Shown piece after piece: positions 50,797-60,080 of a stretch of 64,000 nucleotides of DNA. Numbering within the stretch: position 1 is the stretch's first letter; each line of letters opens with the position of its first letter. The DNA comes from Edaphobacter modestus (lineage in GTDB: Bacteria; Acidobacteriota; Terriglobia; Terriglobales; Acidobacteriaceae): contig NZ_SHKW01000001.1 of the NCBI RefSeq assembly GCF_004217555.1, positions 4,030,001-4,094,000 on the forward strand, written 5' to 3'. The translations under genes and the position numbers were made by a program. The notes under the pieces were generated by a model that was not told the origin of the DNA, ran no database searches, and saw only the letters and a program-made list of their open reading frames with translations.

Positions 50797-51393
50797 TCAG
50801 CGAGAAGGCGCCGCTGTCCCGAAGGCTGCAAGGAAGGCGTCGGCGACGTGAATCTCAAGATCTTTAGGCCCCTTGGCTCCGGCCCTGGTTACGAATACGT
50901 GGCGATACATCATGGGGCCCAGCAAGAGCGCGATCCCGATCTCGGGATCGATGCCGCGACGGAGGATGCCACCCTTCTCTCCACGCTGGATCAGGTTGGT
51001 CAGCGCCAGCCGGGCCGGCTCGATGACGCGCGTCCGCCAGGCTGCACCCATCGCTCGGTTGCGCGAGGCGTAGGCGATCATGTGCGGTGTCATCTTTTCT
51101 CTCAGCGCCTGGCGATCGGCAGCCGGCTGATACTGCAACTGGGCGATGAGGTCGTCGCGGAAATTGCCGGAGTCGAAGACCGGTGGCTCTTCGTCGAGGC
51201 CATGCAGATAGCCCATCACCTCCAGGCACAAGGCGTCTTTGTCCTGCCAGTGTTTGTAGATGGTGGCCTTGCTTACGCCGGACGCCTCGGCGATGGCATC
51301 CATGCTGGTGGCATCGATCCCGCGTTCTGAAAACAACTGAACCGCCGCATCGATCACTTTCTTATGGGACTCCGCGCTTCTAGGTCTCGCCAT
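50797..51393 (-). CDS. TetR-family regulator
   Basis: A 198-residue repressor. The DNA-binding domain is residues 1-50: a basic start MARPRSAESHKKVIDAAVQL and the helix-turn-helix TSMDAIAEASGVSKATIYKHW. The C-terminal helical domain (TetR_C, about 75-195) would bind a drug or lipid. ATG 51393 is used; the frame further upstream overlaps the permease gene and has no ribosome site. It is the last gene of the leftward unit ATPase-permease-TetR, 16 bases after the permease, so it probably controls its own operon, with a palindrome at 53018-53032 as a likely site. Confidence 0.9.
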   Translation of the reverse strand: MARPRSAESHKKVIDAAVQLFSERGIDATSMDAIAEASGVSKATIYKHWQDKDALCLEVMGYLHGLDEEPPVFDSGNFRDDLIAQLQYQPAADRQALREKMTPHMIAYASRNRAMGAAWRTRVIEPARLALTNLIQRGEKGGILRRGIDPEIGIALLLGPMMYRHVFVTRAGAKGPKDLEIHVADAFLAAFGTAAPSR

Positions 51394-51409
51394 CGCTCTC
51401 TCTTCTGCT

Positions 51410-52156
51410 CTATGCTTCGATCCTGGTGAAGAGATAGGCGCCGGCGCTAAGAAAGACTGCGGCGATTCCCGCAAGCAGCGTGACATCGAACATCAGACTG
51501 AAGTGCCACGTATTGATAAGCGCGCCGCGCAAACCGTCCACCCCGTAGGTCAGCGGGTCGAGTCTGGTGATGAGGCGCATCGCGAGCGGAAGATTGGTCA
51601 GCGGAAAGAGTGCGCCCGACAGAAAGAAGATGGGCATCACCATGAAATTCATCACCAGCTGAAATCCCTGCATGTCCTTGATCACCGAGCCGATTCCGGT
51701 TCCCAGCGCTGAGAAGACGATGGCGATCATCGCCACGAAGAGAAAGGCAACAGGGAGGTCGAACCAGCTGTGGGGGCGGAAGCCGGCGATGAGGCAGATG
51801 ATGAGGATCAGCGTACCCTGGATGACAGCAACAGTTGCGCCACCCAGCGTGCGTCCGATCATGATCTGCATTCGCGATACGGGAGCCACCAGCGTCTCCT
51901 TAAGAAAGCCGAACTGCCGATCCCACAGCATGGCAATACCGGAAAAGACGGAGCTGAAGAGCACCGTCATGCCAACAACTCCGGGAGCCATGAACTGCAG
52001 ATAGCTGCCGTGACCCGCCTGCTTGAAGACCGGACCGAGTCCGAAGCCCAGTGCCAGCAGGTAGAGGCAGGGCTGGCCGAGCGATACCACGATCTGTACC
52101 CGCGAACGCACATAGCGCTTCAGCTCCCGTAACCACAAGATATAAATCGCACCCAT
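51410..52156 (-). CDS. ABC-2 type permease
   Basis: A 248-residue six-helix inner-membrane permease of the ABC-2 (DrrB/NodJ) family. The amphipathic N-terminus LWLRELKRYVRSRVQIVVSL is typical, and the helices include GVVGMTVLFSSVFSGIAML and VMNFMVMPIFFLSGALFPL, followed by NLPLAMRLITRLDPLTYGVD. Such permeases export drugs, polysaccharides or lipids with a separate ATPase. The ATPase gene lies 33 bases upstream and the TetR gene 16 bases downstream on the same strand, so the three form one operon. Confidence 0.92.
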   Translation of the reverse strand: MGAIYILWLRELKRYVRSRVQIVVSLGQPCLYLLALGFGLGPVFKQAGHGSYLQFMAPGVVGMTVLFSSVFSGIAMLWDRQFGFLKETLVAPVSRMQIMIGRTLGGATVAVIQGTLILIICLIAGFRPHSWFDLPVAFLFVAMIAIVFSALGTGIGSVIKDMQGFQLVMNFMVMPIFFLSGALFPLTNLPLAMRLITRLDPLTYGVDGLRGALINTWHFSLMFDVTLLAGIAAVFLSAGAYLFTRIEA

Positions 52157-52189
52157 TCTCGTCTCCTCCTGTCTAGGCTCCCGGTGGTC

Positions 52190-52978
52190 TTAGCGGCGTC
52201 CGAACATCTGCGCGACCTGTCGCAACGTATCTTTGGAGTTTGCACCTTCGTCGCGCAGCGAGGAGCCGGTAAGGGCGAGGAATGCGGCTTCGAGGGATTC
52301 CGTCCTGGTCTGCTCTTTCAACTCCGCCGAGGTGCCCTGAGCGACGATCTTTCCATGATCCATAACCGCAATGCGATGGGCGACACGGTCGGCCTCATCC
52401 ATGTAATGCGTTGTCAGGAAGACAGTGGTCTTCTCGGTCTCGTTGAGGTGCTTCACGTGTGTCCAAAGCTGGTTTCTGCTCTGCGGGTCGAGACCGAGCG
52501 TGGGCTCGTCGAGAAAGAGAATCTTCGGTGTATGCAGAAAGCCGCGGGCGATCTCGAGCCGCCGCTTCATGCCGCCGGAGAAGGTCTTCACGTATGCGTC
52601 TTTGCGGTCCCATAGTTCGAAGAGCTTCAGCAACTCCTCGGTACGCTGAGTCCGGATCTTGCGAGGCACGTGGTAAAGGATGCCATGCAGATCCATGTTC
52701 TCGTACGCGGTCTGTTCGTTGTCGAGGCTGGGATCCTGAAAGACGATGCCGAAGCGCTGACGGGCTTCCTTTTGCTTCACCGTGGGGTCAAGCCCATCGA
52801 GTTCGATGAGACCGCTGGTGGGGCGCAACAGCGTGGTAAGCATCTTGATGGTTGTAGTCTTGCCGGCTCCGTTCGGCCCGAGAAAGGCGAAGATCTCTCC
52901 CTGCGCGACGTCGAAGCTGATGTCATGGACGGCGGTAAAGGTACCGAACTTCTTGACCAGATTGCTGACGGAAATCAT
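52190..52978 (-). CDS. ABC transporter ATPase (DrrA-like)
   Basis: The ATPase of the ABC-2 exporter, 263 aa. Walker A GPNGAGKTT (about 37-45), Q-loop VFQDPSLD, signature FSGGMKRRLEIAR, Walker B ILFLDEPTLGLDP, H-loop LTTHYMDEA. A C-terminal tail of about 50 residues follows as in DrrA, the daunorubicin exporter ATPase. ATG 52978 is preferred; GGGAG lies 10 bases upstream and the extra 45 residues of the longer frame are unlike the family. First gene of the leftward operon with permease and TetR. A palindrome at 53018-53032 lies in its promoter region. Confidence 0.92.
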   Translation of the reverse strand: MISVSNLVKKFGTFTAVHDISFDVAQGEIFAFLGPNGAGKTTTIKMLTTLLRPTSGLIELDGLDPTVKQKEARQRFGIVFQDPSLDNEQTAYENMDLHGILYHVPRKIRTQRTEELLKLFELWDRKDAYVKTFSGGMKRRLEIARGFLHTPKILFLDEPTLGLDPQSRNQLWTHVKHLNETEKTTVFLTTHYMDEADRVAHRIAVMDHGKIVAQGTSAELKEQTRTESLEAAFLALTGSSLRDEGANSKDTLRQVAQMFGRR

Positions 52979-53017
52979 TCGAGGACGTCTCCCGTATACG
53001 GTCGCTTTCAAAACAAT

Positions 53018-53032
53018 ACTGAACGGTTTAGT
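53018..53032. promoter_or_regulatory. Candidate TetR operator upstream of the ABC operon
   Basis: ACTGAACGGTTTAGT (53018-53032) is an imperfect 15-bp palindrome (six of seven arm pairs symmetric around a central G). It lies 40 bases upstream of the ATPase start codon in the leftward operon that ends with a TetR gene. Its size and symmetry are like known TetR-family sites. Confidence 0.45.
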
Positions 53033-53673
53033 TATTAAATGCAAGGGCGATAGTTTCTTGAATGGCTCACGAACGCACCTTGGGAAGCGCTGCGGATCGG
53101 CCAGCCTCGTCAATCGAGGCGTTCGCCTCAGCCCACGCCAAAAGCAAAGGGCGATCTCTCTTGCGAGAAACCGCCCTCTCTTTTCCGATTTTCGAAGATC
53201 TGGTTCGGAACCAGATCACAACGCTTTGTCATTCCGGATGGGTCCGGTACTGGCGAGTCGAAACCCGCCTTTCCCGTCTGCCTCCGTTATGCCACTCGTT
53301 GCAAGAGCTCTCTTGGTCCATCGCAAGACATCCAGTCTCCTGTCTGCCCGTTTTGAGTTCCGTTGCCGGTCCTCTTCGATGGCCCCTCGTTTACTCTCTC
53401 CTTCTGGAAGATCACTCCTCCGGTGAAAGGAATAGTACTCCCGCAGCGGCGCGAATCAAGGGGCTTTTTCAGGCATTTTGCTGTGGAAATAGGCCAGATC
53501 TGTGGAAGCTGTGGAAGACGAATCTTCCCTCCTGACCGAATTCAATTGCTCGACCTCGCGGAAAGAATTGTCCGTCCTGAAGATAGCCATCTCCGCACCC
53601 TCTGCTACGCTAATCACCAGCGAAATGCCATCGAGGTTCCTTGGTGCTCGACGTTCATCCGCCTCACTCAGCA
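53033..53673. other. Spacer with no supported gene
   Basis: About 640 bases. Frames cross it (for example 53062-53535 on the plus strand) but none has a convincing ribosome site, codon character or family. A hairpin-like GGGCG...CGCCC with inner TCTC/GAGA pairing lies near 53147-53180 and might terminate transcription. Otherwise I see nothing; it may hold degraded sequence linked to the broken gene that follows. Confidence 0.45.
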
Positions 53674-54236
53674 ATGCACGGCATCCGCGACTTTCTGCTC
53701 CACCTCTTCACCATCACCGCCACCTCGTTCACGAGGCCGAAGCCAGTCTCCATGCCGAGATCCAGCACAACGCGGACACCCTTTCCGGTGCACTCAAAGA
53801 CCTGCGCAAACAGCAGGATGCGCTCAAGAAGGATCTCGACGTTCTCAACTACATCGTCAAGAACCATAAGGCTCCGGAAAACGCCAGCATGGAAATCGGC
53901 GCCAGCAACCGTGACTTGGCCGATGTTGCTTGGAAGACAGCCCAGGCCACGGCCGCGGTCTCCTACATGCCCTACCCCGAAGTACAGGAGTACGCCGAAA
54001 TTTATTCCAATCAGAACGAACTCAAAACCGCCGATCAGCAGGCCATTCGCGACGCCATCCTGAGTATCGCTCCGTTGGGGAACAGCCAGAAGAGCGATCC
54101 GGATCCGACCGGAGGCCATGCCGAAGCCACGCGAGAAAAGATTGAAATCCTCGAGGGTCAGCTTTCGCTTGTTGAAGGAATTCTGAAGTTATTGGACGGT
54201 CAGTACAAAAAATTTCTTTCCAGCCATCCCGCTTGA
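53674..54236 (+). pseudogene. Broken gene of a small membrane-anchored helical protein
   Basis: The first 14 codons from ATG 53674 read MHGIRDFLLHLFTIT. About there the coding sense moves to another frame: HHHRHLVHEAEASLHAEIQH, continuing with coiled-coil-like helices up to TAA-free end at 54236 (KKFLSSHPA). Related acidobacterial proteins, as I recall them, have FTIT followed by a membrane segment (GLLIALGLEG-like) and then WQHHRHLVHEAE. The membrane segment is missing here, and the repeated ACCATCACC-type sequence could have mediated the loss. The downstream frame is open and could give a soluble protein from another start, but the normal product is lost. Confidence 0.6.
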
Positions 54237-54291
54237 TGTTGCTGCGTGCCACAGCTAAAGGGATTGCGCAATCAACATGGGGGTATCCCCC

Positions 54292-55539
54292 TCAGTACCG
54301 TAGCTCTCCGAGGAATACGGCATGCGGCGGAAGGGTCATCCCATCCAGGTGCATCGCGCCCATCCCGCTGTCGGAACGCATCAGCGTCCGCAGAAAACTT
54401 CCTCGCAGCCGCAGCCGCTGCATATCCGCCTTCAGCGACAGCGTCACCGGCTGCGCTGACAAATTCTCGATCACCACGATGGCAGGTGTGGCCAGCGAAG
54501 CTGCCGCCGGCCTGCGAACCCAGGCCAGGACATTCTGGTCGTCGTGATTCAGCACGGTTATCGCTCCCGAGCTCAGCGTGCGATTGCTGTGAGTCAGGGC
54601 GCTGAGCTGTCGATACCAGTTCAGCAGCGACGAAGGGCTGGCATCTTCCGCCGCAACGCTCGTCGCCGCCAGCTGCTCGCCCTTCGCCGGTGCAGCGAAG
54701 GAGATCTGCTTCGCCCCATCCGTCAGGCCAAGCTCCTGGCCGCAGAAGAGCATTGTCGCCGCCCGCGTCGTCAGCAACATCGCCGCAAGCGACTTCGCAA
54801 TCTCGAGGTCGTGCGCGCCATCGCCATAACGGCTCATACTGCGCTTCAGCTTCGGTCCATCGGAGAGCAACAGGGGAACGCTACGTCCTTCGTCGGCCAT
54901 CTGCTGCGCCAGCTCAAGCGAGGGACGAATCGAGGAAGCCTCAAGCTTTTCCTGCGTCCCCGCTCGCGCATCGGCCACAAGCTGCGGAGCATCCGCGCTT
55001 CGACTCTGTGCGCCCGTCGCATCGAGATCGCCGACCACGATGCGCTGACCGGCGAAGCTCCCAGCCGTCTTCCGGACCTGGGCGATTTGATCGGCGCCCG
55101 CGTCCGTGACATAGAAACCGGCAACTCCGTGGACCAGCCACAGCCGAGCCCTCGCCTCAACGTCCGCGGACGCTCCGTTCAGCTCCACCAGCACGCGGAT
55201 GTTGTTCTGGCTGGCGCGCCGCACGATCTCGTCCACATCGTCCATGGTTCCCACGGAAGGATCGAGCGGCTGCTTCGCGTCTCCTCCAAGGGAGCTCAGC
55301 AGCAGGGCATCGACGCCGATCGAATGAACGTAATCCAGGTGTTCGGCCAGTCCGTGAAGACCGCCGAAGGTCTCCGGGTCGGCCCGGTACACGACGGCGT
55401 GCTTCCACCACGGCGCAGCGTTCATGCCCGATCCCGCCCATCCGGGACGAGCCAGCATCTGTGCCTGTACCGCAGAGGCCAGGGTGAGGAAGAGGAAGAG
55501 AGCGGGGATCCGGAGCTGGCGAGGAGGGAAGATTGGCAT
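54292..55539 (-). CDS. Exported GH13-like protein without catalytic residues
   Basis: A 415-residue protein of the alpha-amylase family, with signal peptide MPIFPPRQLRIPALFLFL ending near SAVQAQ. It opens WWKHAVVYRADPETF, ends with an amylase C-terminal beta domain, and has the LLTTRAATMLFCGQELGL and SSLLNWYRQLSALTHSN regions. But in region II (usually GFRxD) the nucleophile Asp is Thr (GFYVTDAG), region III has Asp for the Glu acid/base (VVGDLD), and region I reads VLVELNG for DxxxNH. So it is probably a carbohydrate-binding or regulatory pseudoenzyme. ATG 55539 fits the signal peptide; no clear ribosome site is seen. Confidence 0.78.
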   Translation of the reverse strand: MPIFPPRQLRIPALFLFLTLASAVQAQMLARPGWAGSGMNAAPWWKHAVVYRADPETFGGLHGLAEHLDYVHSIGVDALLLSSLGGDAKQPLDPSVGTMDDVDEIVRRASQNNIRVLVELNGASADVEARARLWLVHGVAGFYVTDAGADQIAQVRKTAGSFAGQRIVVGDLDATGAQSRSADAPQLVADARAGTQEKLEASSIRPSLELAQQMADEGRSVPLLLSDGPKLKRSMSRYGDGAHDLEIAKSLAAMLLTTRAATMLFCGQELGLTDGAKQISFAAPAKGEQLAATSVAAEDASPSSLLNWYRQLSALTHSNRTLSSGAITVLNHDDQNVLAWVRRPAAASLATPAIVVIENLSAQPVTLSLKADMQRLRLRGSFLRTLMRSDSGMGAMHLDGMTLPPHAVFLGELRY

Positions 55540-55666
55540 AGTCGATGGTTGCGGACTCGACCGTCTGAGCCAGCTGTTCTCTCTCGATGCTAAATCGGCG
55601 GGGCGAGGACAGCGAATCGGCTGCGCTATACTTTCGCGCATCCTCTCTTAGAAGGGCGCGTGATTC

Positions 55667-56389
55667 ATGAGCCTCTCAGCCTCCGATCAGACTCTGTATC
55701 AGATCGTCACGGAACCCGATGCAGTCACCATCGACGATGTTCTCGCGAAGATGAAGCGCATCGACGCCGCACTTGATGACAACGACGGCCTGAAATGGTT
55801 CAACCATCTCTACAGCATGGTTACCGAAGAGGTCGATCTGCGACCGCCTGCCGGAGGGTGGAAGGATGCGATCTGGCTCGACCGGCTCGACGTGGTCTTC
55901 GCGGGCCTTTACTTCAAGGCCGTGCGTGCCTCTCTCGATAAGAAAGACGCTCCAAACGCGTGGGATGCTTTGATGGAAGCTCGTTTTCGCGGAGGGGTCG
56001 ACCGCATTCAGTTCGCGCTCGCCGGGATGAATGCGCACATCAACCACGACCTCGCGCTCGCTCTCATCGAGACCAGTCATCAGAGCGGAATCACGCCCAC
56101 TGCCGAGAGTCCTCAATACGTGGACTATCAAGCGGTCAATCAGCTTCTTGAAGCGGTGATGCCGCGCGCCCTCGATGTGCTTGCAACCGGACTTCTCGGT
56201 CAACTCGCGCAGGACACCGGAAAGATCGGTCGTCTGCTTGCCTTCTGGAACGTATGCAAGGCGCGTGATCTGGCCTGGGATTATTCGAATCACCTTCGGG
56301 AGATTCACGGTCTGCAGCGAGCGCTGGGTCTTGCCGCGCAGGATCGGATCACGGGTGTGGTGGGCAGAGCGATCCTCGTCTTCCGGTAA
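55667..56389 (+). CDS. DUF5995 family protein
   Basis: A soluble helical protein of 240 aa of family DUF5995. Recognisable parts are DVLAKMKRIDAALDDNDGLK, WFNHLYSMVTEEV, LDVVFAGLYFKA, RIQFALAGMNAHINHDLALAL and YVDYQAVNQLLEAV. The family has no established reaction; the conserved HINHDLALAL contains two His that could bind metal. AGAAGG lies upstream of the ATG. It is divergent from the GH13-like gene and 300 bases before the next TonB receptor, whose promoter must lie in that spacer. Confidence 0.82.
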   Translation: MSLSASDQTLYQIVTEPDAVTIDDVLAKMKRIDAALDDNDGLKWFNHLYSMVTEEVDLRPPAGGWKDAIWLDRLDVVFAGLYFKAVRASLDKKDAPNAWDALMEARFRGGVDRIQFALAGMNAHINHDLALALIETSHQSGITPTAESPQYVDYQAVNQLLEAVMPRALDVLATGLLGQLAQDTGKIGRLLAFWNVCKARDLAWDYSNHLREIHGLQRALGLAAQDRITGVVGRAILVFR

Positions 56390-56688
56390 ATGTCTTCCGA
56401 TAAATCGGGCTAACACTCCTGTGGTCCGTACTTATGTCCATTTCGCAATCAGAAACCGGCGCAGATACGTGGGATGAACCGGGTGATTTGTGTGACGAAC
56501 GCCTTGTAATCCGGAACGTTTAAAGGTAGTTTGATAAATATTCAATGAAAAACGACCCGGCATCTGTACATCCACGACGATGTACTAAGTAGCTGTCCCT
56601 TCGCCTGGGAACCGTGTGTCTATAGACGAGGCATTCCAGCCTCGCCCCTTTTCATCTTCCAGTTAAAACGTTCGAGGAGAGCCCTGTT

Positions 56689-59600
56689 ATGAGGTTGTTC
56701 AATAAGTACATCTATCTCTTATTCCTGGTGTTGGTGTCTGCGATGACACCGATGTTGACCGCCCAGACCTTCCGCGGTGGAATCGCAGGTACTGTGCAGG
56801 ATTCCAGCGGTGCGGCAGTATCGAATGCCAAAATATCGCTCCTCGGCACCGAGACCGGCTACAAGCGCGACATGGTCTCGACCGATTCCGGAGTGTACAG
56901 CTTCCAGGATCTGCCCTTGGGCGATTATACCGTTGAGGTTACCGCTGCCGGCTTTTCCACCCGCAAGGTAGACCACATTGCCGTCCGCCCAGGACAGATT
57001 TACTCGCTCGACATCAAGCTCGGAGTCGCCTCGACCAACGAACAGATTGAAGTCAGTGCCGACGCCGTCACCCTCGATACTGTTTCGACCACCAACAATG
57101 CCGTGGTCAACGAAAAGGCCGTGGCGAATATTCCGCTCAATGGCCGTGACTTTACCCAACTCCTCAAGGTCGTGCCTGGGTACAACGGCGCCCAATCCTT
57201 GAATGGGACACGCACCAACCAGCTCAACTGGCAGATCGACGGTGCGGACAACAACGACATCTGGCAGAACGGTGCGGCCGCTAACCAGGGCGGTGTCGGA
57301 TCGATCGCCGGCGTAACCATCCCGATCGACGCTATTGACCAGTTCACTGTGCAGTCCCAGGGCAACGCCGAAGCCGGCCGCAACGGCGGTGGCATGGTCT
57401 CGCTCGCGATTAAGTCTGGTACGAATACCATTCACGGCTCTGCCTACTACTTCAATCGTAACGAGTTCTTTGCCGCCAAGAGCCCCTTCCTTCTCTCAGC
57501 GCAACGCAAGCCCCAGCTGCGCAACCAGCAGTTCGGCGCCTCTGTGGGTGGACCCATCGTTCGGGACAAGCTCTTCTACTTCGTCAATTACGAGCGCCAG
57601 AAGTACCTGATCCAGAACTCTGCTTCGGCGACCGAGCCCACCGCCGCTTATGTTCGAGCGGGTACGGCCCTTCTGCAGCAGCACGGCATCTCCGTCAATC
57701 CACTCTCTCTGAGTGTTCTGTCTCTCTGGCCCGCCGGAAATCAGGAAGCAGGTCCGGCATCCGCAGGCAATTTCCTCGATGGCCGTCCGCAGACCGGATA
57801 CAGCGATAACGTGATCGGTAAGGTCGACTGGACTCTCACACCCCGCCAGACCCTTTCTGTGCGAGCCTTCATCGGCACAGGCCGTCAGTTCGCAGCGGTC
57901 GGAACGAACGTCTTCGACTACTACCAGGTTGCTCCGGACATTACGCAGAACTTCACTGCGGTCCACAACTACGCGATTACAGATCACCTCTCCAACCAGG
58001 CGCTGGCCGCTGTCGGTGTCTTCAACCAGACCTTCAACGATCAGAACCACAGCCAGAACATTCCCGACCTTGGTCTCAATACGGGGGTCACTACGCCATC
58101 GTTGTATGGTGCTCCGACCATCACCATCGCCAGCAGCACGACCTTCGATCAGACCGGTGTAACGCAGCCGTTGGGTCGTAAGGATTACACAGGGCATTTC
58201 ACCGATACGGTCAACTACATCTTTGGCAAGCACCAGGTTCGATTCGGCGGTGAGTATCGCAGGAACTACATGGACCTGCAGTATCAGCGCAATGTCCGTG
58301 GAACCTTCACCTTCACGGGTCAGGCGACAGCAAACGCAGCGATCGTAAGCCTTCTTCCTGCGAATGCGACGCCGTATGCGACGGATAATTCGGTGGGTGC
58401 CGATGTGCGTGCGATGGCGGACTATCTTGCCGGATACGTCGCATCTTCCAGCTTTACCCAGGGCAATCTTCGCCGTGACATTTACCAGAACACATTCAGT
58501 CTGTTTGTGCAGGATCAGTACCAGCTGCTTCAGAACCTGACGCTGAACTACGGCCTGCGCTACGACTACAACGCTCCGATCAACTCTCCCGGTGTCCTCT
58601 CTGATTTCCGTCCTGGCGCACCCGGCGCAGATGCCTTCGGCCTTGTGGTTCCAGGAGGCGCGGGGCTGGATTCCATCTATCCCGGGAACAAGTCCAACAT
58701 CGCGCCTCGCTTCGGTTTCTCCTATGAGCCCACCGCAAAGATGGTCGTTCGTGGAACCTACGGCATTTTCTTCGATGCGATTAACTTCAACGGCTTCTTC
58801 GACAACCGTCCTGGCAACGGCGGCGCAGCTGGTGTACAGGCCAACCCGACTGGTGCAACCCCCGTGGTCAACCTGAGCCGTCCCTTCTATCAGTGGCAGA
58901 CGGGAATCAATCCGTTCAGCAGTGCAAACGCTCCGTCAGTTTTCGGTCTGTCGACGATCGACCCGAACTTCCGTACCGCGTACATCCAGAACTTCAACCT
59001 GAACGTTCAGTATCAACTTAGCCGTAATACCATCCTGCAGGCTGGCTATGTTGGTTCGCTTGGGCGTAGGCTGTTCAACCTGATCGACATCAACCAGGCT
59101 CGTCCAGGACTCGGAACCTCGAACAATGACCTTCAGCCACGCCGGCCGTATTACAACAACACTGCGATTGCCAACGCGAAGTCCATTGCTGCGATCAATC
59201 AGATCTCAAGCCAGGGTACGTCGAACTACAGCTCGGCCCAGGTCATGATTCGTACCAGCAACTTCCATGGCCTCACCGCACAGGGTTCTTACACTTATGG
59301 TCATGCGCTTGACGTAGTATCGGGTACCCGCGGCTTCGCTCCGCAGGACTCGACGAATCTGGCTGGCGAGTATGGCAACGCCGACTTCGACATAAAGCAC
59401 ACTTTCAATGGCTACGTCGTCTACGAGGCTCCGCAGATCGGACACAGCCTGCCGGTACTCACCAAGGGATGGCAGGGCAATGCCTTCCTCACTGTCTTCT
59501 CCGGACAGCCTGTGAACGTGAAGCTGGGAAGCGTGGACAACAGCGGAACCGGCGAGTTTCAGGATCGCCCGAACCTTATTGGAGATCCCAAGGCTGGCGC

Positions 59601-59970
59601 CAGCAGGAAGTTTGTCACTCCGGCGGGTGGCGGAACCCCCTACGTACAGTGGTATACCGCTGGCGGATTCGCCCCTGCACCTGCAGGCAGCTTCGGTACG
59701 TTCCACCGCAACGTCCTTCGCGGACCTGGCTTCTCGACCGTGGACGCCTCGCTCGTAAAGAACACCCAGCTCCACGAGCGACTCACACTGCAATTGCGTG
59801 CGGAGATGTTCAACATCTTCAATCGCACCAACCTTGCTAATCCGGGAGTAGGCACCTTATCCTCGTCCACCTTCGGCCGCAGCACTTCGACGCGCAATAA
59901 CAGCGGCGCGCCGGGTATTGGACCGGGTGAACCCTTCAACGTGCAATTCGCAGGCAAGATCATCTTCTAG
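56689..59970 (+). CDS. TonB-dependent receptor with regulatory-like beta domain, second copy
   Basis: An outer-membrane receptor of 1093 aa of the same Oar-like type as that at 28 kb. Signal peptide up to about 26 (LVSAMTPMLTAQ), regulatory-like beta domain (GIAGTVQDSSGAAVSNAKIS), plug with IPLNGRDFTQLLKVVPGY and WQIDGADNNDIWQNG, then the barrel ending EPFNVQFAGKIIF, with a final Phe. GAGGAG lies 10 bases before the ATG. A hairpin terminates it, and the next gene is a secreted M28 peptidase on the same strand, so its ligand may be a peptide or glycopeptide. Confidence 0.9.
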   Translation: MRLFNKYIYLLFLVLVSAMTPMLTAQTFRGGIAGTVQDSSGAAVSNAKISLLGTETGYKRDMVSTDSGVYSFQDLPLGDYTVEVTAAGFSTRKVDHIAVRPGQIYSLDIKLGVASTNEQIEVSADAVTLDTVSTTNNAVVNEKAVANIPLNGRDFTQLLKVVPGYNGAQSLNGTRTNQLNWQIDGADNNDIWQNGAAANQGGVGSIAGVTIPIDAIDQFTVQSQGNAEAGRNGGGMVSLAIKSGTNTIHGSAYYFNRNEFFAAKSPFLLSAQRKPQLRNQQFGASVGGPIVRDKLFYFVNYERQKYLIQNSASATEPTAAYVRAGTALLQQHGISVNPLSLSVLSLWPAGNQEAGPASAGNFLDGRPQTGYSDNVIGKVDWTLTPRQTLSVRAFIGTGRQFAAVGTNVFDYYQVAPDITQNFTAVHNYAITDHLSNQALAAVGVFNQTFNDQNHSQNIPDLGLNTGVTTPSLYGAPTITIASSTTFDQTGVTQPLGRKDYTGHFTDTVNYIFGKHQVRFGGEYRRNYMDLQYQRNVRGTFTFTGQATANAAIVSLLPANATPYATDNSVGADVRAMADYLAGYVASSSFTQGNLRRDIYQNTFSLFVQDQYQLLQNLTLNYGLRYDYNAPINSPGVLSDFRPGAPGADAFGLVVPGGAGLDSIYPGNKSNIAPRFGFSYEPTAKMVVRGTYGIFFDAINFNGFFDNRPGNGGAAGVQANPTGATPVVNLSRPFYQWQTGINPFSSANAPSVFGLSTIDPNFRTAYIQNFNLNVQYQLSRNTILQAGYVGSLGRRLFNLIDINQARPGLGTSNNDLQPRRPYYNNTAIANAKSIAAINQISSQGTSNYSSAQVMIRTSNFHGLTAQGSYTYGHALDVVSGTRGFAPQDSTNLAGEYGNADFDIKHTFNGYVVYEAPQIGHSLPVLTKGWQGNAFLTVFSGQPVNVKLGSVDNSGTGEFQDRPNLIGDPKAGASRKFVTPAGGGTPYVQWYTAGGFAPAPAGSFGTFHRNVLRGPGFSTVDASLVKNTQLHERLTLQLRAEMFNIFNRTNLANPGVGTLSSSTFGRSTSTRNNSGAPGIGPGEPFNVQFAGKIIF

Positions 59971-60001
59971 CCTCGAATGAACCCCAACTTCTAACAACGC
60001 G

Positions 60002-60029
60002 CAGGCTGAGGGCGACCGTCCTCAGCCTG
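60002..60029 (+). terminator. Terminator after the second TonB receptor
   Basis: CAGGCTGAGG (60002-60011) pairs with CCTCAGCCTG (60020-60029) across an 8-base loop, followed by TGTCTTTGT. It lies 32 bases past the receptor stop and before the peptidase gene. Confidence 0.75.
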
Positions 60030-60080
60030 TGTCTTTGTCAGGACGTCACTGAACCAGGCAAAAGAAACAGGAGAGTTTCG

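Noticed and set aside
53062..53535. A 157-codon frame in the spacer after the ABC operon
   Set aside because: No ribosome site, no recognisable domain, and a composition like random GC-rich sequence; reported only as spacer.
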